Shown: piece by piece, positions 25,523 through 37,434 of the stretch
Position numbering within the stretch: position 1 is the stretch's first letter
How the letters are laid out: each line of letters begins with the position of its first letter
DNA from: Rutidosis leptorrhynchoides
Taxonomy: Eukaryota > Streptophyta > Magnoliopsida > Asterales > Asteraceae
Assembly: GCF_046630445.1 (NCBI RefSeq)
Contig: NC_092340.1
Span: 21,077,001 to 21,141,000, forward strand
Reading direction: 5' to 3'
DNA: 64,000 nt
The notes under the pieces: model-generated
What the model was told of the DNA's origin: nothing
Databases searched by the model: none
Seen by the model: only the letters and a program-made list of their open reading frames with translations
Made by a program: the position numbers and the translations under genes

Positions 25523-25606
<84 letters not shown>
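25523..25606. repeat. (TA)n microsatellite in the 5' LTR of element A
   Basis: About 42 TA units. The equivalent site in the other LTR (about 6230) has only a short run, so expansion came after insertion. Confidence 0.95.
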
Positions 25607-25608
<2 letters not shown>

Positions 25609-25920
25609 CAATGCGTAAACCGCCCAAGGTTAACTCCTTAACCCACTACCAAATGAAGATTGGCCGAAACTACACAAGCCTTAGTAAATCCGCACCACAC
25701 GTGTCTACTATCTTAAATACCATTACAACATCGAGGTTGTCCGAAACTACACGAGCCTTAGTGAATCCACACCACACGTGACCACTACCTCAATAAGATG
25801 ACCGAATCTACACGCGTCATCGTGAATCCGCACCACACGTGATCCACCTCTCAAATCAAAACCCACAAGTTCCGGGATTATATAAATCCACATCATCGGG
25901 GTTACTAAACCGCAACTCAA

Positions 25921-26080
25921 ATACCAACCCTTCGCCATCGGGGTTATATAAATTACAACTCAATACCAACCCTTCGCCATCGGGGTTATATACATTACAA
26001 CTCAATACCAACCCTTCGCCACCGGGGTTATATACATTACAACTCAATACCAACCCTTCGCCATCGGGGTTATATAATCC
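25921..26080. repeat. 42-bp tandem repeat in LTR of element A (right copy)
   Basis: About four units of ccaacccttcgccatcgggg followed by a 22-bp AT-rich half, intact here. The solo LTR 1 insertion split the equivalent array in the left LTR. Confidence 0.88.
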
Positions 26081-26916
26081 ACATCACAAGCCCATGTGAT
26101 AATGTACACACGAAAGTGTCCACCTCGCCAAAGGTGGTCAACCAAAATGCACAACCGTGCCAATTGGACCTATTACACAAGTCCATCAAATCTACCTATA
26201 TGTGAAGTGAGCTCTATAGCCGAGGATCACTTCACCCAACCCGCACCCATCCTATACATACATACGCACATAGTATATTGACACTCACCTTGAAATCTTG
26301 ATGGATGCACAACCAAAATCCGCAATCGCCAATGGAACGTACCAATACCACCAAAATGATGCCGTTGACGAGTAGAACAACTTTAACTCTTGAGACCCGA
26401 CCCAAAACACTCTTCTTCTTCCCCGATTCAAGCTTTCTCTCATTAAAATGGGTTTCTCACTCTAGGGTTTGAAGAAGGAGGTGAAGTGTGTGAAAAATGA
26501 GATAAGGATAGGCTTGGTATCAGTTTTTATGTTCTCAAACCGTCCACATAGTGAAAAGACCAAAACACCCCAAAAGATACCCTTAAAAACGGGTCAAAAT
26601 GGTCAGATCTGCGACAATGTCGCGTTTCGCGACAACCTGTCGCGCCTCGCGACGACTCAAATGCGACAACATGCACCAGAACGCGATGAAGTAGTCAGGA
26701 GGGAGGGTTTTCAGTGTGTCGCGTATCAGTCAATCCCATCGCGATCCGCGATGAACCAAAACGCGATAGAGTGTCTTTAAACGCGGTAGTTTGCCAGTTT
26801 GGTCCAATTTTCGACATTTGAATCTTTTACAATCGATCACGGTTAAGGTTAAACCTTCACAAGGTTAAATACGCACGTTTGGAACATGTACGAGGAAAAC
26901 GAGATGTTACAGCTTG

Positions 26917-27147
26917 CCTGAGTGGCCGCCGAGTTGCCCAATGAATCACACCACCCGGGTTCAATTCCTGGCTATGCCAAATTGTTCAAAAAGGGAGTGT
27001 GACTAGAGGGCGCGCATAAATGCATAATACGCAATTTGCCTGGTACCAGGTCTCGCGCCCGGGGGGTTTGATTACCCGAGGTTTTACCGTCTATGGGGAG
27101 CCAATGTGCTCGTTCATAAGAGGGTTTCCTCACTTAACCAAAAAAAA
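26917..27147 (+). mobile_element. tRNA-derived SINE (main part), split by element A
   Basis: Together with 5586-5600 this forms a unit of about 246 bp. It has an internal pol III B box, ggttcaattcc (26958-26968), preceded by an A-box-like ctgagtggccgccgag, and a 3' A-rich tail (aaccaaaaaaaa). A target duplication of about 17 bp flanks the rejoined SINE: aaaaattacatccgctt (about 5569-5585) and aaaaaatttacatccgctt (about 27149-27166), differing only in A/T-run length. Element A landed 15 bp from its 5' end. Class III promoter structure is established for SINEs; activity is unknown. Confidence 0.82.
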
Positions 27148-27169
27148 TAAAAAATTTACATCCGCTTTA

Positions 27170-27670
27170 CGTCAGCTGTCATACGCAAATACACAGATGT
27201 GTTTGATGAGTATTTGTAAATTTCGCAACGAGTGTCACGAAAAACTTCACGAAATTTCATCAGGTGCATAATTGATTTGTATGCAAACGTATACATGAGA
27301 GAGCCAACACATCATGACTTGTATGTTTGTACGACGCTCATGAATCACTTCATGAATTTCTGTGAATGCTTGGTATTATTGATTGTATGCAATGAGAATG
27401 GGCAAAACGTCTTATTGCCATCTTCTCGAGATGAAGTATAGGCTATCAGAGTAACGAACTTTAGGATACATTATACAAATATTATTAAAATTTATTTATC
27501 AAACTTGATGAGTTCTTCCAAGCAAGGCATGTACCAACCACGTTCCACCAACGTGTATTTACAAAAATTTATTTCACATATATACAAAATGATTGAAGTA
27601 TAGATTTATACACCTACAAAGTGATTGAAGTATACCACATTTCTGTTTATATAGGCAAACGGAGGCGATA
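27170..27670. other. intergenic, nothing recognised
   Basis: The short ORFs at 27020-27271 and 27232-27441 overlap the SINE or show no family resemblance. No transposon end is seen. Confidence 0.4.
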
Positions 27671-27674
27671 TTTC

Positions 27675-28000
27675 TAAGGTCACTCCCTATCGTAACTAAA
27701 CTATTCATCCTCTTAACCTTCCACATCAGCGCCACATCAACACCAATATTCTATAACTAACTCATAACTAAACACTCCCTATCATGGCTAAAACAATACT
27801 CCTCTTAATACACAACGTACAAGCAATAAAGCATCAAGTCCAACAATAAAAAGCCACCGGGACCCACAATTCCTATAACTAACTAAACACATCCGTTAAA
27901 TCCATGGTGAGTGCGGGTAACTAATGCGGGTAACTAAGCCGTGCCTATGGTTCATTACGGGTAACTACGGGTAATGAGCGGGTAATGACGGATAACTAAC
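27675..28000. repeat. possible MITE-like repeat
   Basis: Direct repetition of cactccctatc(g/a)t(a/g)(a/g)ctaaa at about 27685 and 27775, the ccacatcagcgccacatcaacacc phrase, and a cluster of gcgggtaactaatgcgggtaac words (27915-27990) look like a plant MITE. I could not place terminal inverted repeats or a target duplication. Confidence 0.3.
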
Positions 28001-28406
28001 CCAAAAAGTTCGTATAGAGTTAAATAATTGTGTGAGCCTCCCTTAATCCAAAATCCTGGCTCCGCCCCTGCTGCTTCCTAAATATGTAGCTTAGATTTTG
28101 AGATGCAAAAACGATAATGAAAAGCAACTAGAGGGTCTAGAAATCCGGTCTTCAGGGATGAACTATAATCTAATTACCAAAAATCTGCTTCAAAAACCTG
28201 AAGATCACTACCATCTTAAAGAGGAACAAAATATTGTATACAATCTTAACTTCAGCAGGACGGAGACGTTGCCTATCAAGGAATACATTGGAGTCTATAT
28301 TCGAAATATGTGAAATTTCTGAAAATGCATCAAACTTTTCCCAAAATTCTGTCATACACATTCAACTTTGAAAGTTTATATTGTATGTGTGAAACTTTTA
28401 ATCATT

Positions 28407-28535
28407 TTTTTTTTAACAGCAACTTGGGGTCACTCACGGGGGACTAGATCACCCATACGATCATCTCCTGCAGTTATATAACCGCCCCCAACTACTATCT
28501 TGGAGGAAAGAAACCGAGACCAATCCGAGGACATA
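28407..28535 (-). mobile_element. short poly(A) retroposon (SINE or truncated LINE)
   Basis: The insertion begins with a T-run on the plus strand (poly(A) tail on the minus strand) and is bracketed by a 15-bp target duplication, aaacttttaatcatt (28392-28406) and aaacttacaatcatt (28536-28550), matching at 13 of 15 bases. The body of about 130 bp has no coding potential and no clear B box. It lies about 420 bp downstream of the SNX2 stop codon. Confidence 0.7.
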
Positions 28536-28968
28536 AAACTTACAATCATTGCTATCGTATGTGTCCAATGACATCATTAACTATTACTTTTGCTGATGTG
28601 GCATCCTTATAAATTTCTGTCACCAAACCCTGTGCCAGATTCATGGTTTACACATTAAAATTTAAAAGAATTCATAAAATTAAATTTTTGAATTAGAATG
28701 TTGTTAGTATTTGATCGATGTGGGCAGACACTAGAAACAGAAGTCGAAAATACATATGTTTCATACCCAAGAGGTCCTTGACAATGTCAATTTCTTCCTA
28801 AGAAATTATACCCGTCAACAATAGAATAAAATAGGGAGGAAAAAAGAGGGGTTTCTGTAAAATGGTATGTAAGATAATTGTCTGAAGTCGAACAAGTGTA
28901 TATTAAAAAGGTACAAAATGATGTTACAAGTAAAATTAACCCATAACATTTTTCCCAAGATTTTTCGC

Positions 28969-31900
28969 CTAAGTACTCTTTGCATATCCACTTGTTTCGT
29001 TAGCAACTGTTTCCCACACATTAGCCATCTTCTCTGCATACCCTGCCTGTAATCATAACCACAATTTTCTAGTTTCATATAATTTGTACTCATGAGAAAA
29101 ATCACATATCTAACGCTAAACCATTGAGTTGGCAAAACAAGTGGGGTTCAAAATAAAATATCTTTTTTTAGGGTTTCGCACAAATACTATTATGGCAAGG
29201 TTTTCTACAAGTTGTGTGTAAAAAATGCTTACCAAACCTATATTATCTCAAATATTATCCGAACGCTACCAACAGTGACTTTAAAGGTGCTATGCATTAA
29301 TATAGAATTTGGGAGGCTTTCAACTAGTCTGGCCTATACAACGCAAGGTAGAAAAAGACGCGAGACGAAGACGAGTCGGTCAGAATCTTTGGGTAAGTCG
29401 AAACAGGGTCGAGACGGACGTTGACTAACATTGACTTTTAAATAAAAATATATAAAATATAAATATTTCAAACATTAATATTTTAAAAATAAATGTTTAC
29501 AAATAAGATGATGTGGTGTTAGTTTACATAATACGGAGTATATCGGTTATTTATAATGTTTTTTATAAGTTTAAGTGTATTTAATTTATTTATTTATATT
29601 CGAGGATAGTATGTAAGACGTTGCTTTTCTTGACAATTTTTTTTAGAAGTGCTAGGGATTTTTATTCACAGTAGAACAAAGCCAGACAAAACGTCAACTT
29701 TTGATTGACGTTGACCGACTTTGACTTGACTTTTTAGCAACGACCGTCTAATTACACGTTTATGGGCGAAACGGGACGGGCTAGTCACCAAACCGCCGCA
29801 TTGGCCGCCACAAACCGCCGTTTGCAACCATGATCTCGCGTGTTCTCTTATTAGCTACTGTAGTTTTCATTTAACATGACCAAATCAACAATTTATAAAT
29901 AAACGGAATGAATAATCAAATCTACTATGTATACTTAATGAAGATGATCAAATGTACCTGGTTAACAACGAAACCTTTCAACATTCCAAAGAAATCATCA
30001 TGCCTTTCTTTGTCTAGTCTCTCAAGCTCATTTTTATTATTCTCCTGCATAAGCATTCATAAGTGAATAATTATCAAGAAAATGTGCATCCATTATTAAG
30101 TATTCCTCAAAGAACAAGATCACTACAGTAACCAAATTACACAAAACAATAAATCGCAAATAACATAAAACAATAGTCTTGACAGTATCATCAGGGTAAA
30201 ACAAATCAAAGCACTATTCAATTATTTTCCATTTAACTTAAACTAAGCTACTTAAACATTCTAGTTTATTCAGGTAGGATAAAACAATATTTTCCTAGGC
30301 TTATTTATTATAAACAGTACGAACATAAAAATCATAATAAAGTCCTACATACAGTTGTCCGATTTATAAGAATTTTAACCATATTATCACAACTGATAGT
30401 TGATATAAAAATTTCAAATACAAGTAGAAAAAAAAAACTATTAAGTAAAAATCTTTACCCTTATGCGCTCATATTCTCTAACTGCACAGTTTTTAGCTTC
30501 ATCAGTAACCCTCATTGTTTCTTTTAACTCCTCAATTTTTCGAACTCTAGACCTGTCACCACCAAATATTTTGGACGCAGCTGCTTCAAGTTTCTCAATC
30601 CTATTACTCAAATTCGCCAGCTCAGATAAAAGAGTCTGTACGGTTAATAAAGCATTTGACCGATCTGCATACGCATTATTCACAGCTAACATCACTCCCA
30701 GGTATTCATGAAGCTTATCCTGCATTAAGTTAAGCCAGAAACAGATTTAATATTAACCGAGGCTGAAAGTATAAAACTAATACTGCAATAAACATGTGTG
30801 AAAGGACAGTAGATTACCAAATGTCTAACAGTTTGTGCGTTTAACTCCCGATACAATCTGCTGGCTTTAACAGATGAAGTAGCCACATTTTTCATATCTG
30901 CAACTCTTACTCTTTGAGATTCAAAGAAAGCTTCCTCTGACTCAAACTTCGTTAGTTTGACAAACGCCAGTCCTAACTGCCCCAACGTCTCTCCAATATC
31001 TTGCTGAGCTTTAACAAGCGATTCAGCCTGCAAGATAGTTACTTGTTAGTGTCTTAAACATTGCAGTAGCCAATAAGTAATAACTACATAAAATGAAAGA
31101 TGAAAAACAACAAACCTGTTGAGACACATTACTCAACTCCATCTCAAAATCCTGCAACTTGTTCCTCTTCTCTAAAAACTCCTTATCCTCTTCCACAACT
31201 GGCGGTTTCGTACCACCCCAATCGTTCGTAACCGACTGTCTCAACTCCTTAAACATCCTCAACAAATCCCTCCCACCTTTCGCCGGCTGCGACACATCAT
31301 TCGGATCCACAGCAGCAGACACAACAGACTCACCAAACAACTGCTTAGGCAACTTCACAGCTCCATCGAGCATTCTTGATGCCACGTCAGTCGTCTTCAT
31401 CAAAGGCAATTTCCCCTGCACCTGCAAAAACACTCTCAATTCCTCACTTTTTCTAATCACAGGATGCAAAGCTAACTTCCTTAAATACTTTTCTAAAGCC
31501 ATTCTTCTCTGTTCAACAAACTCCTGTTTTTGCATCACTTGACTCTCAACTACACTTTTATCAGGCCTTAACGGAATAAAATAACCACGGTACGAATCGG
31601 ATAACCGGTCCGATAACGTCACGACGTCTTTAAAACGTCTCCGAACGCTAAACTCCGTTCCGTTAAACTCCGGTAAGTTCGTCCATGTCGTAATCAAGTA
31701 CGTCATAAACGTATTTCCGCCAGGCACAAGCGAATTGTTTAGATCCTGATCTTTTTGCGGATCTGTAACAGAAATCTTCAAGTAATCGGAACTAGAAGAC
31801 GGAGATGACGTCGACACACCGCCGTGACCGTTGATTTGCTTCCCGTGATCACCATCGAACGATCGGAATACTGCATCGGCGTAAGACGGTGGTTCAAGGA

Positions 31901-32189
31901 ACGAATTCAACGAGTTAGGGTTTCGGTTAGGTGATGATGAAGATAATAGCGGATCATCATCGTCAGTCGTAGGTATTTCCGCAAAAGGCAACGGTGAAGA
32001 TAATGGATGGTGATTATGCTGTTGATTACTGTCGCCGTTAGATCTAGATGACGGAATCTTTTCGTTGCCGTTGCCGTTACCGTTAACGTTATTGTTAGTA
32101 TCATCATCGTTAAGAACAAGTGATTCCATTTCTTCAGGAGATGCATAGAGTCGGGCTTCTTCAATGCCCTGATTTTCGAATCCCATCAT
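28969..32189 (-). CDS. SNX2: sorting nexin 2 (PX-BAR), five exons, intact
   Basis: Minus-strand exons: 32189-31116, 31027-30818, 30719-30459, 30044-29958 and 29046-28969, all joined in phase 0 with GT-AG introns, giving about 569 residues, close to Arabidopsis SNX2A/SNX2B. Residues 1-130 are a low-complexity Asn/Ser/Pro-rich leader. Residues about 135-258 are a PX domain that binds phosphatidylinositol 3-phosphate, with the basic RRRF motif at 183-186, the Pro-rich loop FIPLRPDKSV at 204-213 and RRM at 228-230. From about 320 to the end lies the Vps5/BAR helical domain, with the conserved C-terminus ANVWETVANETSGYAKST. Plant SNX2 proteins pair with SNX1 on endosomal membranes in retromer-linked sorting. 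The start is the first of two Mets in an otherwise open exon. Intron 4 (29047-29957) is enlarged. No break was found. Confidence 0.95.
29047..29957 (-). other. enlarged fourth intron of SNX2
   Basis: At 911 bp it is far longer than introns 1-3 (about 88-415 bp). It holds two facing blocks rich in gttgac/gtcaac words (about 29350-29440 and 29670-29830, with cgagacggacgttgac and gattgacgttgaccgac), probably the decayed ends of a DNA transposon. Boundaries could not be fixed. Confidence 0.5.
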
Positions 32190-33060
32190 CGATTAATCTT
32201 ATTGTTTAAGCGACTTGATAAAATTACAGATCAGAAGATTAAATTGAAATTAAAAATTGGCTGAATTGAGGTGCAGTATCACATGTTGAATTGAGATTAA
32301 GGATTTGGATTTCAGTTTGCCGGTGACGGAGATCAGTGACGGAGACGGTGGTTGTTCCCGTAGTACACACTTTACGTGGTATGGATTTGGTTGTCTGGTC
32401 TATTCTCTTTTTTCTTTTCTATTTTAATTTAAATTAAATAAATTTATTTAATTATTTAATGATAGTTTAGATTATTATTTAATACTCCGTAATATTAAGA
32501 TATTAAATTTATTTTTATTTGACGTGTACGTGTTGCCAAGTAGATTAGTAAAGATGGGCCCACTCAACTTTGTGTTGCCACGTGAACAACGACAATGTTG
32601 GTTAAGAAAACATTTGGAAAAGAGTACCAGAAGTTTATTAACATTTGTGATCTTAATAGACATGAAGTTTTATCAATATCTTTTACCTTTCCAAATTATA
32701 AAACTGAACAAGCATCTTTTATATTTGATCGAGTTTTGTGAATTTTCATATGATATAAAACTGCTCAAAAATTGAAACATTTTCTATAGGTAACCAGAGT
32801 TTAATAATCAAACATATATCTCTAAGTATGACGAAACACTAAATATATGGCCCGTAGTTATTCAACACAAGATTTGGTTTGTTCCAAGTTATATGCAAGT
32901 TGTGCATACCCCATACCCCACACTTGTGGGATTGGGTTTTGTTGTTGTTGTTGTTGTGCATACTACATAGAGCTCTATATTTGTTGAACTTGATGTTTGT
33001 ACATTGCAAATCGGTTTATGAAGTTTATTAATAGAATCTGAAAACAAGTTATTTAGATAC
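32190..33060. other. 5' UTR and upstream region of SNX2, then intergenic DNA
   Basis: The 170 bp before the SNX2 ATG (plus 32190-32360) are moderately GC-rich and likely contain the 5' UTR. An AT-rich zone follows at 32400-32520 (ttaatttaaattaaataaat). I cannot place a TATA box with confidence. 32940-32956 is a short GTT repeat. Confidence 0.35.
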
Positions 33061-33063
33061 TAA

Positions 33064-33595
33064 GGTGTTGTTTGTTTTTGTCATTGAAGACCTTATTATG
33101 TATTATGTCTGCAGGCGGGCAAACGTTTTAACTTCAGACGGTTTGTTTTTTCGAAGACATAAGCTAAAAAAAGATCTTCATATGTCTGCAAATAAGAAGA
33201 CCCAAAACATTGCTTCTCACTTTGGAAGACATTCTAACCTAATTTCTTTTCATTAATCTCACCTGCCTCTCCCTCTCCAAACCTTCCCGCCTACAAGATT
33301 AAAGCCACCCACCTCTGCCCACTGCACTACCACTTCCGGCTGCCCCACTACCACCTCCGGCCGCCGCACTACCTCCGGCTCCATCACATCAGTCTCAATA
33401 CCTGTATATTTCTCTTAATTTTATGTTGGATAGCTCTGTAGTTGTTATTTAGGATTGTTTCAATAAAAGTTAATCAAAAGTTGTAGATTATTCACCTACT
33501 GTTGTGTAGTAGCTCGTAATTTGTAAACAAATATTTTGGTACATTATTGCTTAATAAATCAAATATATGAACAACCTACACTGATGTAGTACCAT

Positions 33596-33631
<36 letters not shown>

Positions 33632-34092
33632 ATTACGGAGTATAATGTAAAAAGAGAAGATAAGCTAGCTCACATTCATACATTTTCAGTTTCGATCCTA
33701 AAAAAGTTAATTTTATCTGTCATATAGAGAATAATGTTGCATTTTTGTTAAAAGTATGATAAATGATAATGATAATTTGTAAAACAATTAAACATTTTAA
33801 TTTTATTATATTAGAGGTATATTTTACCAGTCGTCGTATAAAAACAAATTGAAGAAACGAGAACAAAATATAGCGAAAGTGACAAATAAATAAAAGTAGA
33901 AACAAGAGATGGTATATGAAGAAAAAATAATGTTTCCATGGAAATCATATTTGTGAAAAATAATGAAATTGAATTTTGCAGATAAAAAAACAAACAGTCT
34001 TATATCTTCATTTTGCAGACTTCGGGACCACTTCTTTTTGACAGACAGTTTCAGACATCAGATATAAAACATCTTAAAAAACAAACAGCACC
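33064..34092. mobile_element. PIF/Harbinger-like non-autonomous element 1
   Basis: Terminal inverted repeats ggtgttgtttgttttt (33064-33079) and aaaaacaaacagcacc (34077-34092) match at 15 of 16 positions, and the flanks are TAA/TAA (33061-33063 and 34093-34095). TAA duplication and GG..TGTTTG ends are typical of PIF/Harbinger elements. No transposase frame is present. It carries a poly(A)-tailed insert at about 33260-33631. Confidence 0.7.
33260..33631 (+). pseudogene. poly(A)-tailed retrocopy-like segment in Harbinger element 1
   Basis: A Pro/Leu/Ala-coding GC-rich stretch (about 33265-33395, ccaccacctccggccgccgc style) is followed by a 3'-UTR-like AT-rich region with caataaaag and cttaataaatcaaa signals, and then an uninterrupted run of about 33 A (33597-33629). 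This looks like the 3' end of an mRNA inserted by reverse transcription. I did not find a target duplication, and the source gene is not recognised. Confidence 0.4.
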
Positions 34093-34095
34093 TAA

Positions 34096-34616
34096 GAGCA
34101 CCAGGTGCCTGGCGTCCCCCTCCTCACCGTCCCTCCAAAATCGACACCGGGAGCTCGTCGCCCGACACCGCTTCGACGTCGTCCCCACCGTCGAAGACCA
34201 CTGTCGCGAGGCCGACGGTGTAATTTTCACTGGGTTTTTTTTTTTTGATTTTTTTTCTCAAATCCGAATTTTTTTTTCTTTTTTTCTTTTTTTATTATTT
34301 GTGAGGTTTTTTTTTTTTTTTTTTTTTTTGTTCTTTGTGAGGGTCTTGTAGGTTGGAGGCCGGAGAGATGAAGACATGTAGGTGAGAAGGTGAGAGGTGT
34401 AGTTTTTTTTTTTTTTTTTTTTTTTTTTGGTTTTTTGATTTGTTTTTCATTTAATAAATATATAATAAAAGAGTTTAAAAAATAATAGAAAATAGAAAAT
34501 GGACACTGAAAATGGACATTGTGGACACCTCCACTCATAACACTGTTAGTCAATTTCGGCTTCCATTTTCGACACTGAAAATGGACACAGAAATGGACTA
34601 CGGACACCCTGTGCTC
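34096..34616. mobile_element. PIF/Harbinger-like MITE 2, abutting element 1
   Basis: The ends gagcaccaggtgcctggcgtcc and ggacaccctgtgctc (34602-34616) are inverted repeats with a GAGCAC terminus, and TAA lies on both sides (34093-34095 and 34617-34619). The left TAA is the same three bases that form the right duplication of element 1. The interior is T-rich and CG-poor with no real coding capacity; the Lys-rich ORFs there come from homopolymers. Confidence 0.65.
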
Positions 34617-34619
34617 TAA

Positions 34620-34989
34620 GAAAATGCACATTGTCAATCAAATATATTGTTCTTACGCATTTTTACAGTTTTTTTTGGATTAAAACTATAAACCGGTCAT
34701 ACATTTTCATTTTTATTCTTGTATAGGATATATATCCGAAAAATACTAGTGAATATTACTGTTTACTTGTCATTATAATCGAAATATATAAAGTTTTGAC
34801 CTCATAAAGTTTTGTCGTGCTTACATGGCCATAACATGGCGAATACGTGACATTTATATGGAATTTTATTTGTGGAGAATTAAGTTACTGATATTTTCTA
34901 AAATTTTATATAGTTTCATTTCGGACACTTTTAATGGGACAAAATGATGTTTTTTATAAAGTTGAAAAAATGAAAGTTAAAATTCAAAA
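34620..34989. other. AT-rich intergenic DNA, no feature seen
   Basis: No coding or transposon signature is visible. Confidence 0.4.
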
Positions 34990-35007
34990 TTTTCTTTTAA
35001 TAAAGTT

Positions 35008-37416
35008 TTTTTTTTTTTTTTTTTTTTTGCCGAAAAAACGGAAGAACTTTATAACACGAACGAAGGTTCATCAATAATGAAACCTCCTTCAAACTTACAA
35101 CCAAGAAACCCGAGCATTAATTAAACAAACCTATACAAAGCTCGCAAAACTAACAAAGAAATCTAAAGGACAACGACATAACACTAAAACGAAGAAAATG
35201 AGAATCAATTTACCCGGCAACCGGTAGATTGAGATTCATATTCGTCAAAAACAAAAAGAAGCCCCCGACATCCTAACACTAAAGCAAAACACAACACCTA
35301 AGCGTCTTTAATAAAGTCACCGAACACCTCCAACTCCTCAACATGAGTCAATTTTTTTTTTTCGACTCTCGGTTTTTTAGCAAACGCCGAATCGGGTGGT
35401 GGATCGCCAGAGTTAACAATGACCCCTTTTTGAACGCCTTCCATATTGTCCATTAGTTCATTGAAATCCGCATAATGATCGGGAACAAAAGGTTTTTTAC
35501 CAACGGACTTATCAAATTTAGAGGCAAGGGATTGAAAACTACTTGGACCCTTACCCAAATCAACCATCGATCCATTCACTTTGGCTTCACTCGGCCCAGC
35601 AGAGGAAGAGCCTGCTAACTCAGGCCCAGAATCTGTGTCACCAAAAAAATCCCTAGCATTACCAGAACGATTAACATCTTCATTCACATACGCTACTTTC
35701 GACGCAATCGCAGGAGCCAAAACATCAGAATCATCATCGAGTTCATCTACGGAATCGAAAATTGGAAGCATACAATCAATAGCTGATATCTTCACCTGAT
35801 TCGAAATCTCAGGGGTCGAAACACCACCCACCGAAGTTGGGATACGAACAGAGCCAATGAACAAATCATTTGACAACGGAGTGCTCGAATTCGGAACAAA
35901 ATCATTCACGTCAACAGCGGTCTCAGAAGAATTGCGAGCCAAACAATTGAAACTAATGTTGTTTCTGCCACAAAACTTCCATTATTTTAGACAATTCTTC
36001 TCGCACGATTGACCGACACAAGGGAACTCCTTCTCAACAACCTTGGAAGCAGTAGCATTAATATTACCCATAGCTTGCTTTACCTTCTCAGAACCACTAA
36101 CGAAATTAATAGGATAATTAGAATCAATGATCGATGGCACAATTGAAGGTAAAACATTCCCTTCGCAAACGACACGGTTTGAATTGATCAAATCCAACGA
36201 AGGACAATCATCACAAAAAATACGATCACACTCGTTCAAAGGAATTTCATTAACACTGATGAAAAAGGATTCCAAACCCAAATTGTTTTTGACATCTTTG
36301 GTCACATCGACAATCAAGGAAGGGCAATTCAACTCGATAAAAACAAAAGCTTCCCCGATTTGCTTGAGGTCAGAAGACAAGTTAGCAACATGAATAACCT
36401 TGCCAAAACCCGCAGCTAGTTCCCGAATATTCTCTTCCGAATAGAATTGTGCCGGAATGCCGGATATATTGATCCAAGTAAACCGAAAAAAACGATCAAC
36501 ACGGGATGAAAAAGGACCGATATAAACCAACTCGTCCTTTACAGGATGATCACCACAAAGACACTCCAAACTAGACTCATCAGCACACATGACCACGAAC
36601 CCAAAAGAACCCCATTTAAAAACCCGACTAGCGAGAACCCCTCTACGAGTCAAGCAACGCGATAATTTGAGATTTGTAAACGGCTTGTGGTCCACGACCA
36701 ACACGCACAAACGTAACTTGCTCAGAATATCAAAGTTAAGGTTCAAATTAACCCTTAAAACATTGGATCTAGCCCGAATCGAAAGATTAGAGGAAGACCC
36801 AAATGATTTGTTGCGAATGGCTTTACCCACAAAAATTTTCTTACCAGACAATGTAGAACCATTCATCGTACCAATGGCAGCCTCAGCAACAGAACCAGAA
36901 TCATACTTCACGAAAGCTTACCTACGATCTGGCCATGACTTAACTTCATTGATGAAACCGCATGAACCAAAAGCCTCTTGAAAAGCAGCCTTATCGAACC
37001 CCAACGGCAACCTACCAACGAAAATAACACCAAAGGTATCATCACTGGAACATGGCGGGCAAGGTGGCTGAAGGTGATCAGTAACCGGCGGGACACCGGA
37101 GACAGAGGGACCACCAAAAGAGTTCAATAAAGAAGTGAAAGTGATAGGTTCATGAGAAGGATAAATGGGTCTTGAAGGTGCACCAGTAGCCGGATCCAAA
37201 GGAGGAGGGGGTGGTAAGGTGACGGGATGATGTGAAGGAAGTGGTTGTGGTGGTGGTGGTGGTGAAGGTGGAGGTGGTGGTGGAGGAAGTGGTGGTGAAA
37301 GTGGTGGAAATTATTGATTATTTTGAATTTCAAAAGGGTGGGGTTGGTGGGGAAAAGTTTGGCTAGAGGGCATTTTCAAAAGTTAATCCCACGTAACTCT
37401 TTTTAAATGTATTTTT
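35008..37416 (-). mobile_element. LINE insertion carrying ORF1 only
   Basis: A poly(A) tail (T-run 35008-35028 on plus) marks the 3' end, and an 18-bp perfect target duplication, ttttcttttaataaagtt, lies at 34990-35007 and 37417-37434. Between are a short 5' UTR, a complete ORF1 frame (37373-35298) and about 270 bp of 3' UTR. ORF2 (endonuclease/RT) is absent, not truncated from the 5' side, so the copied RNA already lacked it. The element must have been mobilised by another LINE. Confidence 0.88.
35298..37373 (-). pseudogene. LINE ORF1 (RRM-type RNA-binding protein), three in-frame stops
   Basis: One continuous frame of about 691 codons from ATG at 37373 carries three in-frame TAA codons (37311-37313, 36918-36920, 35982-35984) and no frameshift that I see. 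Order of parts: Pro-rich N-terminus; an RRM at about residues 115-185 (VIFVGRLPLGFDKAAFQEAF, then AFVKYDSGSVAEAAI and KIFVGKA); a second conserved region at about residues 300-380 (FRFTWINISGIPAQFYSEEN, LAAGFGKVIHVANLS); and a Ser/Asp-rich tail ending ELEVFGDFIKDA. Plant LINE ORF1 proteins of this type bind the element RNA. Two of the stops interrupt conserved parts. Confidence 0.8.
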
Positions 37417-37434
37417 TTTTCTTTTAATAAAGTT

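Larger units (their letters stand above)
24893..26911 (-). repeat. 5' LTR of element A
   Basis: It is the partner of the left LTR and is uninterrupted here (2019 bp). It contains a (TA)n run (25523-25606), the 42-bp tandem array (25921-26080, about four units) and the CGCGA-rich block (about 26610-26775). Confidence 0.92.

Noticed and set aside
34227-34637. Lys-rich ORF and its Phe-rich counterpart
   Set aside because: Products of long T homopolymers in Harbinger-like MITE 2.
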